Below, in pieces: positions 16,760-24,804 of a DNA stretch of 33,890 bases. Under the pieces are notes generated by a model, which worked only from the letters and a program-made list of their open reading frames with translations, made no database searches and was not told the origin of the DNA. The stretch is from NCBI GenBank assembly GCA_002709695.1, contig PAQF01000030.1:36627-70516 (forward strand), written 5' to 3'. The DNA comes from Candidatus Poribacteria bacterium. GTDB taxonomy: Bacteria; Poribacteria; WGA-4E; UBA9662. Both the position numbers and the translations under genes were made by a program. Each line of letters begins with the position of its first letter. Position 1 is the first letter of the stretch.

Positions 16760-16876
16760 CTCAGTGGATTTGATGCCATCACTAATCACTGGAGTGCTCT
16801 AAATTGTGTTTGTCCCATCAAGTCAAAACATAAATGGTATGCGGATGGATAATGTTGGGTGAGGAAATTCTAGGAC

Positions 16877-17835
16877 TTAGGTGTCAATCCTCACTTGGTA
16901 AGGTGACAGGTCCATATTGGGAAAACGCATTGATATATTTTTTAGCGTTGTTTCTGTATAATATGGATGTCCTTCCTTTGGCCAGCCGAAGAGGGACCGC
17001 ACTCGCGGGGTCGTCTTTTCCCAGAAAGTCTGAAAAAATTGTTGCTCTGGATCGCTCCAAGGGTTAGCCATATTCGGGTTGATGAAACGGCTTGTATCAC
17101 TTCTTGTCATTGATAGCGACCAAAGTGCACGTTGTTTACGTTTGTTTTTAAATGGAACAGCGGCATGTACCAAATTAAGAGGAATAAAATAAGGCACTGT
17201 CTACCTTAGCAGATGTTGGCACAGGCTCAGCAAATTCAGGAACTTCTCGAATGTCTTCGATCAAATAAGTCTCGTTGAACCGAAGGTGGCACATCCGCAG
17301 CTTGTCGATGTGACCCCAGAATAACATGCATGGGTGCAGAGTCTTCATCTACATCGTGTAGATACACACTACTGTTTACGTAATCAAACGAACCCACAGC
17401 ATGGCTTGCCGGCAAAAAAGTATTGGTGGGATTGTCAAATGGTAACCTTGCCAAGGGTGTTCAGAGTGCCGTGTATCCGTTCGTCCTGAGCGCATAAACA
17501 AGTGTGCGTTGCAATAACTGACATCATTGGTTCCCCAGACACTGAGCGAAAATGTCAAGATATGCCTCGTTTCCAATTAGCCGATCTAAAGCATTAATTC
17601 CTGTTGGGAACTGTGCGCGCCCAAAAATCCCAGTTGGACCAATGTTTGTTACAGGGTTAGGATCGGGTTTTCCTGTTTTGTCTAGCTTCTCCAAGTATTC
17701 AGCAAAAGATTTATCGTAAAATGTTTTTTCCATTTTATCTAAGGCTGTTGCTATATTATTGAGATCGAACAAATCTTCGACTAGGATGAAGCCATCATGA
17801 TTGAACACTTCGAGTTGATTTTGAGTTAAAAGCAT
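16877..17835 (-). pseudogene. Decayed PhyH-family dioxygenase with at least four frameshifts
   Basis: Joined reading frames on the minus strand recover one PhyH protein of about 320 residues. The start at ATG 17835 has GGGAGG five bases upstream and gives MLLTQNQLEVFNHDGFILVE. The frame changes near 17528 into NDVSYCNAHLFMRSG and TDTRHSEHPWQGYH. It changes again near 17439 into DNPTNTFLPA and SFDYVNSSVYLHDVDED. A third change lies near 17280 (YLIEDIREVPEFAEP), and a fourth near 17195 (VPYFIPLNLVHAAVPFKNKR through to the end). The second shift falls inside the expected H-x-D iron motif (GYH|xDN). The recovered text differs from the other PhyH genes here, so it was a distinct subfamily. Loss of function is very likely unless these are assembly errors. 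Confidence 0.85.
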
Positions 17836-18363
17836 CATGACCTCCCACAATTAAGGAATTAATTATCAGCATATTATAAAGTTTTGTGAATAAGGGAATC
17901 ATCTGCTCGATTAAAATATTCGATCTGTTTTCCTAAAAATGTTCTGATTTTTAGCTGAGATATATCATCGGTTTGTTTTCCATATGTTAGCAGTATATAA
18001 TAACGGTCATTATTACGAAGGCTCCCAACGTAAATTCAAATCAACTGTTACTGGCGTGGATTGGAATTTTTTACTTGCTAGAAGTCCAATTTCTAATGTT
18101 GCAAATCTTCTTGCCTAAGATTTGATCAAGTTTTATGAATTAAGGTAGAGATGTTTATACCATGGTGTATGGAATTTGGCATAATATGGAAAATTGGCTA
18201 AGACCTGCTACCAGATGCGAATTTTCTGTTTTTCTTGTTGAAGACGAACTTGATTTTATGGAAGTTGCTACTCGTAACAAAAACATGCTATTCTGATTTT
18301 TAAAAACTACATTTTAATTTGGCATTCAGTATCGACTGCCTTAACTTGTTGGAATAAACATAA
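17836..18363. other. Intergenic region, PhyH pseudogene / TPR gene
   Basis: 528 AT-rich bases without a convincing ORF. A weak promoter-like pair, TTGTTT (17973-17978) and TATAAT (17996-18001), has a 17-base spacer on the plus strand. A small inverted repeat TAATAA-N6-TTATTA (17998-18015) overlaps the -10 element. The next plus-strand gene starts 360 bases downstream, so the link to it is doubtful. I see nothing else. Confidence 0.5.
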
Positions 18364-20292
18364 TTGAGTTTCAAAATTATTCTACAAATGACCGATTTTA
18401 ATCAAGAAAGCAAGCGAATTTTGGACGTTACTTCCTCCCTACATGTCGGTATGCTTTTCCTGTTGGTGTTTGGTTTGACAAACAGTTTCCGTGATGGATC
18501 GTTTGCTGCCACAATTGATGCTGCCAAACATACAGGAATTGGTACTGCTAACTACAAAAAAGGCAATTTAGAGGCAGCAATAACAGAATATAGAAAAGCT
18601 ATTGAATCAGACCCCAATTATGCTGACGCATATTTTAACTTAGGAAACGCATATTTAACCCAAGGTAATTTGGAATCAGCTATTGCAGCGTATCAAAATG
18701 TCATTCGGATTAACCCTCAAGATTCTGACGCGTATGTCAACTTAGGAAATGCTTATGCCAGCCAAGGCAACTTCGAAGCTACGATTATTGAATGCCAAAA
18801 AGCTATCCATATCAATCCAGGGCATGCTAATGCACACTTCAATTTAGGTAATGCATATTCTAAGCTCGGAAATTTCGGTAAGGCTATAACCGAATATCAA
18901 GAAGCTATCTATATCGATCATGAGTATGTTGATGCGCACTTCAATTTAGGAAATACATATACTAAGCTCGGAAATTTGGATGAAGCCATAACTAAGTATC
19001 AAGAAGCTATCCACATCGATCCCAAATATCTTTCAGCATATGATGGATTGGCTAATGTGTACGTTAAAAAGCGGAAATTATTAGATGCGATTGCTGAATA
19101 TAGAAAAGCTATTGAAATCAATCCCAGATATGCTGATGCCTATTATAATTTAGGTGAGATTTATTTTAATCAGGGCAATTTGAATGAGGCAGTGAAACAG
19201 TATCAGAAGGCTATTGAGATCAATGCCAACTATCCCAGAGCTCATTACAATCTGGGGAGAATCTACCAAAACCTCGACAATCGAGAATTAACTATTAGTG
19301 AATACAAAAAAGCCATTGAGATTGATCCTAAGTTCACAGATGCTCATTACAATCTAGGTGAAATTTATTTTAATCAAGGCAAACTAAACGAAGCGAAACA
19401 GCGATATGTTAAAACTATCGAGATTGATCCTGATTATTTGGAAGCTTACATGGGATTAGGAAACGTTTATGCAAGGCAAGGCAACTTGGATGCAGCTGTA
19501 TCTGAATATCAAAAAGCAAAAACAAGGAAGCAAAATATTACTGTTGCCGAACATAAAAAAAATATTAATATCAATCCAAATGATGTAGCGGCACATTATA
19601 GTTTAGGCGTTACCTACCAAAACCAAGGCGATTTGGATGCTGCTGTTACAGAATACAGAAAGGTTATTGAACTTAATCCTAAACATGCAGCTGCGCATTA
19701 TAGTCTGGGGGGCATTTATCAGAATCGAGGTAATCTGGATGCTGCTGTTGCTGAATATAGAGAAGTCACTAGAATTAATCCAGTTGATGGTGATGCTTAC
19801 AGTAAACTAGGAGAAATCTACCATAAACAGGGTAAGCTGAAAGATGCCGTGATCGAGTATGTAAAAGCTGTAGATATCAATCCACAGGATGCCGGTCTGC
19901 ATAACGATTTAGCAGCAATTTACCTCAGGCAGGGGAACCTAAATACTGCTATAACCGAATATCGTAGCGCGTTAGAAATCGATCCTAAACATGTGTCTGC
20001 ACAAATTGGTTTGGGTATTGCCTACTCGGAGCAGGGTAACCTAGATGATGCTATTACTGCAGGAGCAAAAGCTGTCCTACTAGAACCTAAGAATGCTTGG
20101 GCTCGATATTATTTGGCTTTTTCTTACGCTTTGAAAAATGAGGTACTTCTGTCTATAGATGCACTGAAACAAGCGGTGAATTTAGATGCAAGAATGATTA
20201 GTTTCTTGCAAACGGACAGTAGCTTTGATGGAATTCGAAGCAGACCAGAGTTTGTGAGATTCGTAGAGTCTTTGGCACCAAATGAAAAATAA
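18364..20292 (+). CDS. Tetratricopeptide-repeat protein with about 15 tandem units
   Basis: 642 residues. An N-terminal hydrophobic segment (HVGMLFLLVFGLTN, near residues 27-40) looks like a signal peptide or anchor. From about residue 60 regular 34-residue TPR units run almost to the end, with the consensus GNL..AI.EYQKAIEIDP.Y.DAHYNLG. Unit 10 is irregular: about 15 extra residues around KTRKQNITVAEHKKNININP look like a collapsed or degenerated repeat. The C-terminus (DSSFDGIRSRPEFVRFVESL) resembles the capping end seen after many TPR arrays. Starts TTG 18364 and ATG 18388 are both possible; GGA lies about 10 bases before TTG. A scaffold role, probably outside the cytoplasm, is inferred. 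It precedes the DUF6785 gene by 218 bases. Confidence 0.85.
   Translation: MSFKIILQMTDFNQESKRILDVTSSLHVGMLFLLVFGLTNSFRDGSFAATIDAAKHTGIGTANYKKGNLEAAITEYRKAIESDPNYADAYFNLGNAYLTQGNLESAIAAYQNVIRINPQDSDAYVNLGNAYASQGNFEATIIECQKAIHINPGHANAHFNLGNAYSKLGNFGKAITEYQEAIYIDHEYVDAHFNLGNTYTKLGNLDEAITKYQEAIHIDPKYLSAYDGLANVYVKKRKLLDAIAEYRKAIEINPRYADAYYNLGEIYFNQGNLNEAVKQYQKAIEINANYPRAHYNLGRIYQNLDNRELTISEYKKAIEIDPKFTDAHYNLGEIYFNQGKLNEAKQRYVKTIEIDPDYLEAYMGLGNVYARQGNLDAAVSEYQKAKTRKQNITVAEHKKNININPNDVAAHYSLGVTYQNQGDLDAAVTEYRKVIELNPKHAAAHYSLGGIYQNRGNLDAAVAEYREVTRINPVDGDAYSKLGEIYHKQGKLKDAVIEYVKAVDINPQDAGLHNDLAAIYLRQGNLNTAITEYRSALEIDPKHVSAQIGLGIAYSEQGNLDDAITAGAKAVLLEPKNAWARYYLAFSYALKNEVLLSIDALKQAVNLDARMISFLQTDSSFDGIRSRPEFVRFVESLAPNEK
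18832..19020 (+). repeat. 102-bp tandem DNA repeats inside the TPR gene
   Basis: Adjacent TPR units are nearly identical at the DNA level here. AATTTAGG.AAT.CATA begins at 18841 and again at 18943, exactly 102 bases (34 codons) later, and CTAAGCTCGGAAATTT is shared by both copies. This points to recent unit duplication. A weaker pair 204 bases apart is seen near 19141 and 19345 (GGTGA.ATTTATTTTAATCA). Confidence 0.7.
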
Positions 20293-20457
20293 CCTTTCCA
20301 TTATGTATCCATTGAAAAACCAACCATTTTATGCTCAGTTGCATTTAAATCAAGGTGTGGCCATCTAGTATGAAAGATGATTTTTTCTATGCTTGATCTG
20401 GATATGAGAAACAGTTCTAATCCCACCAATCTCCACGTTCCTGTAATACAGTCGGTT

Positions 20458-20479
20458 CCGTTTAAAACGGGTTTATACT
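20458..20479 (+). promoter_or_regulatory. Palindrome and -10-like element upstream of the DUF6785 run
   Basis: CCGTTT-A-AAACGG (20458-20470) is a perfect 6-1-6 palindrome. It is followed three bases later by TATACT (20474-20479), a fair -10 element. No good -35 lies 17 bases upstream, as expected if an activator bound at the palindrome. The position 30-50 bases before the start at 20511 suits control of the six-gene run. Confidence 0.35.
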
Positions 20480-20510
20480 ATTCCGGCTCAGACTGATTTA
20501 TTGACTAATT

Positions 20511-22442
20511 ATGCTAACTCAATCCCGAAATTCTCTGAACCAACGAACTGGTATTCGTTGGTTCGCCATATTAGTTGGGCTATTTCTCATTCCGTTTAAT
20601 TCGTTCTGGATTATGCAGATGGAAGCGGTCTATTATTCAGCGCATTCAACGACCTATTCTCTCTTTTTCAATACCATCTGTAGCTTATTAGTTTTAGTAG
20701 CTGTTAATGTGCCGTTGAGAAAAGTACATCGTAATCTAGCTTTGAATCGCGAAGAATTAATTACAGTTTTCGTCATGTTGAATCAGAGTTCTGCTTTGGT
20801 TGGGCATAGTATGCTACAAATTCTACCGTCCACCATGGCAGCGCCTTTTGGTTTATCAACACCAGAGAACGAATGGATACAATTATTTAGCCAGCACATT
20901 CCAACGTGGTTGATCATTAGCGATACACACGCTTTAGAAAACTACATTAAGGGAGGGAAAAGTGAATCCTCTCTATATATAGCAGAGCATTTTAATGCTT
21001 GGTTGATACCAGTTCTTATCTGGTCTGTGTTTATATGTCTGTTAATGTTTGTCATGATTTGTATCAACACCATTCTTAGACAACATTGGATGAACCAGGA
21101 AAGGTTAGCGTTTCCCATTGCTCAACTACCGAATGAAATTGCTAATCCTGAATCCGGGTTCTTCAAAAATAAACTATTCCTAATTAGCTGCGCTCTTGTG
21201 AGCATCATAAATATTGTTAATGGGTTGCACTTCCTTTTGCCTCAAGTTCCTTATTTACGAGTTGCTCCATACGATCTAGGGGTGTTTTTTACTAACAAAC
21301 CTTGGGATGCTATGGGGTATATGCCGTTTACACTTCGTCCTTTTCTAATTGGGCTTATTTTTCTGATCCCTTTAGATATAACCTTCTCTTGTTGGGTTTT
21401 CTTCTTTTTCTGGAAAGCTCAGCTTGTTGTAGGCAGTGCTCTGGGTTATCAACAGCGGCCGGAGTTTCCCGAACAAAGTGCAGGTGCCTACATTGCCCTG
21501 TGTTTCATTGCAGTTTGGATGGCTAGAAGACACATCCTAGGCATTTTTAAGTCGTTATTTCAGACATCCGCTGGTAATACCCAAATTATTACGGAACCAT
21601 TACCATACAAAACGGCTGTATTAGGTGGGATTGTTGGGTTTTTGCTGATGATAGTTTTCTGTTGTTGGGCGGGAATGTCTTTCTGGATAGCAGGGCTCTT
21701 CTTTACATTATATTTAATGACTGCTATCTCTGTAACGCGAGTTCGGGCTGAAGTTGGATCGCCGATCCACGACTTGCATTTTGCCGGTCCCGAATATCTG
21801 ATTATTAATGCTTTTGGAACTAGAAAACTTGGTCCAGGAAACTTAGCCATTTTGCCATTTTTCTGGTTTTTAACACGGGCTCATTACAGTGATGTAATGC
21901 CCCATCAATTGGAAGGGTTCAAGCTTGCTGACAGAGCTAAAGGATATAATCGGCGTTTTTTAGTTGCTATGCTAGTCGCAACTATCTTTGGTACGCTTGT
22001 CGCCTTCTGGGCTATATTAGATTCTACTTATCGACACAGTGGAGCAGCGATGTCATGGGCAGGTAGAGAATCTTTTTCGCGTTTGGCTCTCTGGTTGTCT
22101 CATCCAGAGCCAATGAACATCACAGGTATGGTGTTCTTTATATATGGTCTTCTTTTTGGTATTTTCATTATGTTTATGCGAACCAAATTTTTGTGGTGGT
22201 CGTTGCACCCAGCTGGATATGCAGTATCAAGTACATATGGAATGAGGGATTACTGGTCTTTATTTGTCTTGGTATGGTTAATTAAATGGTTAATTTTAAA
22301 ACTTGGGGGATTAAAAGCACATCGACGGGTCTTGCCCATTTTTTATGGTATGATTGTCGGCGAATTTGCCGTGGGAGGTTTCTGGGCACTGTTTGGCATT
22401 TTATTCAGGACGCAGACTTTCAACTTCACAGCTTGGTGGTAG
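20511..22442 (+). CDS. Multi-spanning membrane protein, DUF6785/DUF6784 type
   Basis: 643 residues dominated by about a dozen hydrophobic segments, beginning with IRWFAILVGLFLIPFNSFW at 15-33. Blocks conserved with the paralogue at 29806 include TPEN.W..LF..HIP near 117, NKPWDA and FLIGLIFLIPLDITFS in the middle, TRVRAEVGSP near 409, MPHQLEGFK near 463, and LHPAGYAVSS plus YWS toward the end. I recognise these as the uncharacterised DUF6785/DUF6784 family, found in Poribacteria- and Planctomycetes-like genomes. The function is not established; the topology and the RVRAE.G.P loop suggest a transporter. No strong ribosome site precedes ATG 20511, but the hydrophobic start supports it. It heads a run of six same-strand genes including a GH36 enzyme, so uptake of the substrate is inferred. 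Confidence 0.8.
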   Translation: MLTQSRNSLNQRTGIRWFAILVGLFLIPFNSFWIMQMEAVYYSAHSTTYSLFFNTICSLLVLVAVNVPLRKVHRNLALNREELITVFVMLNQSSALVGHSMLQILPSTMAAPFGLSTPENEWIQLFSQHIPTWLIISDTHALENYIKGGKSESSLYIAEHFNAWLIPVLIWSVFICLLMFVMICINTILRQHWMNQERLAFPIAQLPNEIANPESGFFKNKLFLISCALVSIINIVNGLHFLLPQVPYLRVAPYDLGVFFTNKPWDAMGYMPFTLRPFLIGLIFLIPLDITFSCWVFFFFWKAQLVVGSALGYQQRPEFPEQSAGAYIALCFIAVWMARRHILGIFKSLFQTSAGNTQIITEPLPYKTAVLGGIVGFLLMIVFCCWAGMSFWIAGLFFTLYLMTAISVTRVRAEVGSPIHDLHFAGPEYLIINAFGTRKLGPGNLAILPFFWFLTRAHYSDVMPHQLEGFKLADRAKGYNRRFLVAMLVATIFGTLVAFWAILDSTYRHSGAAMSWAGRESFSRLALWLSHPEPMNITGMVFFIYGLLFGIFIMFMRTKFLWWSLHPAGYAVSSTYGMRDYWSLFVLVWLIKWLILKLGGLKAHRRVLPIFYGMIVGEFAVGGFWALFGILFRTQTFNFTAWW

Positions 22443-22539
22443 ACTTTCAGAAAACATTGAATTTTTACATAACGTGTCCGAAGCCTACTTTTAAATTCGA
22501 TTAAGGGGAATAAGCACAAAATTTTGCTAGGAGGAAAAA

Positions 22540-23769
22540 ATGCAGGTAGATCCACAACAATTGGTAGATGATGGTTTTATCATCATTAAGGAGTGTATTC
22601 CTTCGCATCAACTAGACGAATTACGTCATAGTTTCGAAGAGCTGGTTGAGCGGCAAAAGTCAATATGGGCACGTGATCGTACCTCCACCGATCCTCCTGG
22701 TGGTATGTGGGAGACATCAGGGCAACCACGTTTGTCTTTCAGCACACTTATTGATTCAACAACTGCTAATGCAATTGAATTTTGTCTACATGAAAACACT
22801 TGGGGCGTTAGTTCCGAGGTGATTCGCGATTCTAAAACTGTCCTGAAGTACATTACGATGATGTGTAATCCTGTTCGTGATCATGGTCCGGCCGTTTGGC
22901 ATAGAGACATTGAACCTTATCGTGATGGTCCGTTATGCGGCTTGCAAGCGGATATGCGAGCAAACGGTATTGGTACAGTACAATGGAACATTGCTATGTA
23001 TGAAGATGATGTTTTGTGGGTAGTACCGGGTAGCCATATTCGTCCGAATACTGAGGTAGAAAACCAACAACTTCTTGATAATCCACGAGTGCCGATTGAA
23101 GGTAGTATTCCGGTAAAGCTCAAGGCTGGTGACGGAGTTGTTTATTCTAATGCTATTTTGCATTGGGGCAGTAATTATAGCACCAAATTACGTCGTACGA
23201 TCCATTTGGCGTTTCGTCCCTTCAATGGGAGCAAATACTCATATCGACCATATATACACTGGAATTCAGATTTTGTCACACATCTGTCTTCTTGGGCGCA
23301 GAAGAGATTCGAAAGTTTTTCCAATCAGGTGGGTGAAGAATTTGATACGGTTGGTCGAACATTTCGAGCTGTGATTGAGAAAGATTTGCAGGGATTTCTG
23401 GATGGGCTAGCCATACTCCATCCCGTTGAAGAACAACGAATGGTATGCGTCATGCTATTGACTAAATTAGCATATAAGGTTCATAGGTTAAATCATCCAG
23501 ATGTTTCTCAACTTACTGATGCATCGTCGCGTGCGGATGCGATTGCATGGCCCTTAGATAGCCTTTATCTTTTAGAAAAAATTGCTCGCCAGTTTTCCGT
23601 TAGTGAAAGTAATAAACTGTGGTCACGCTTTGTACCAATGGAGAACAGGTTAAAGTCGGATGAGGATCAGTATATTCCTGGATTTCAAACTGGTCCTACT
23701 AAATACTTTTTTAACGATATGCCAGCAGACTATAATCTGGAAAATTTTATGGCTGAATGGGATATTTAG
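22540..23769 (+). CDS. PhyH-family dioxygenase, long form
   Basis: 409 residues, about 130 longer than the other PhyH proteins here and from a different subfamily. The Fe(II) ligands are H121 and D123 in VWHRDIEPY and H208 in NAILHWGSNYS. The 2-oxoglutarate-binding arginine is R218 or R219 in KLRRTIHLAF. VVPGSH is at 161-166. The extra C-terminal region from about 240 is helical-looking, with no recognised domain. AGGAGG (22529-22534) is placed five bases before ATG 22540. An SDR gene follows after only 35 bases, so the two are almost certainly co-transcribed. Oxidation of a hydroxylated product by the SDR would be a sensible pairing. The substrate is unknown. Confidence 0.88.
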   Translation: MQVDPQQLVDDGFIIIKECIPSHQLDELRHSFEELVERQKSIWARDRTSTDPPGGMWETSGQPRLSFSTLIDSTTANAIEFCLHENTWGVSSEVIRDSKTVLKYITMMCNPVRDHGPAVWHRDIEPYRDGPLCGLQADMRANGIGTVQWNIAMYEDDVLWVVPGSHIRPNTEVENQQLLDNPRVPIEGSIPVKLKAGDGVVYSNAILHWGSNYSTKLRRTIHLAFRPFNGSKYSYRPYIHWNSDFVTHLSSWAQKRFESFSNQVGEEFDTVGRTFRAVIEKDLQGFLDGLAILHPVEEQRMVCVMLLTKLAYKVHRLNHPDVSQLTDASSRADAIAWPLDSLYLLEKIARQFSVSESNKLWSRFVPMENRLKSDEDQYIPGFQTGPTKYFFNDMPADYNLENFMAEWDI

Positions 23770-23804
23770 CAAAATGATACATAACATATAAACTGAGGAC
23801 AAAA

Positions 23805-24629
23805 ATGAGTAATAACGGAATGAAAGGTAAGCGAGTGCTTGTAACCGGTTCAGGAACAGGCATAGGTCGGGAAATTGGGTTGGAGTTTGCTCGAGAAGGT
23901 GCCTCTGTAGTGTTTCATTACGCGCATAGTGAAGATGGGGCAGCCTCTGCAGTTAAAGAAGTCCATCAGGCGGATGGCAAATCAGCGGTATTCAAAGCGG
24001 ATTTCAATGATGTTGATTCCGTCAAGAGCTTAGCCGAAAGGTCAATTGAATTTCTTGGAGGACTTGACGTTCTCGTTAACAATGCTGGAATTACCATGAA
24101 CCTGCCATTTGAGAAGGTGACCCCAGAGCAATTTGACACCTTGTATAATGTTAATATCCGTTCCATGTTTTTCTTGACGCAAGCAGTGTTACCCTCATTG
24201 CTCGAAAGTAAAGGTGTTGTCATCAATCTGACGTCTGTTCATGCCTTTTCAGGTTCACCAGAACATTCGGTATATGCAGGTACAAAGGGGGCGATCGTTG
24301 CTTTTACACGTGAACTTTCTATTGAATTGGCTCCAAGAGGAATCCGTGTTAATGCAATTGCACCTGGGGCTGTGGCGGTTGAAAATCACTTTAAAGCTAT
24401 TTCAGATTATGATCCAGAGGCTAATGGGCGACTTATTCCTTGTGGTTTTCAAGGGGAGGCTCTAGATATTGCTAAAGTTGCCGTTTTCTTAGCTTCAGAA
24501 GGAGCTAGGTATATTGTTGGTCAAACACTAATTGCTGATGGAGGAACTACTTCTTGGATGTCCTTTCATGATGGGTTTCGTCAATCAAGTACTGCACGTT
24601 TTGGTCGGGGATACGTGCCAGGACTATAG
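23805..24629 (+). CDS. Short-chain dehydrogenase/reductase (active-site complete)
   Basis: 274 residues, classical SDR. TGSGTGIG is at 14-21 and NNAG at 92-95. The full catalytic tetrad is visible: N117 (YNVNIRS), S144 (NLTSVHAF), Y157 and K161 (SVYAGTKGA). The segment after strand 2 (VVFHYAHSEDG) lacks the NAD-selecting aspartate, which suggests NADP use. The tail after VGQTLIADGG is longer than usual, about 30 residues ending FGRGYVPGL, and might shape the substrate pocket. GAGGAC lies 8 bases before the ATG. It sits 35 bases after a PhyH gene and 175 bases before a GH36 gene on the same strand. An FabG-like role in fatty acid synthesis is unlikely in this setting; a sugar or alcohol dehydrogenase is more plausible. 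Confidence 0.9.
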   Translation: MSNNGMKGKRVLVTGSGTGIGREIGLEFAREGASVVFHYAHSEDGAASAVKEVHQADGKSAVFKADFNDVDSVKSLAERSIEFLGGLDVLVNNAGITMNLPFEKVTPEQFDTLYNVNIRSMFFLTQAVLPSLLESKGVVINLTSVHAFSGSPEHSVYAGTKGAIVAFTRELSIELAPRGIRVNAIAPGAVAVENHFKAISDYDPEANGRLIPCGFQGEALDIAKVAVFLASEGARYIVGQTLIADGGTTSWMSFHDGFRQSSTARFGRGYVPGL

Positions 24630-24804
24630 CCAGGCTAAACGGCGTTTGAAAAGTCTCCACTGTTTATTTCGACTAGTAAATATTGTGAACGATGTTGATG
24701 GAAAAGTATACCGTCTAACGTGTATTCTTGTCTTGCTGACCGGTTTTAGTGGTGTTTATATTGACGCTATAACGGTTGCTCGTGATCATCAGAGGCAAAC
24801 GGAA

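Noticed and set aside
16834-17067. Plus-strand ORF of 77 codons
   Set aside because: It lies opposite the PhyH pseudogene's C-terminal frame, which is clearly the meaningful one; no family resemblance and no ribosome site.
24532-24804. Long 5' extension of the second GH36 reading frame overlapping the SDR gene
   Set aside because: The first 98 bases overlap the conserved SDR C-terminus in another frame. A well-placed ribosome site and paralogue length support ATG 24805.
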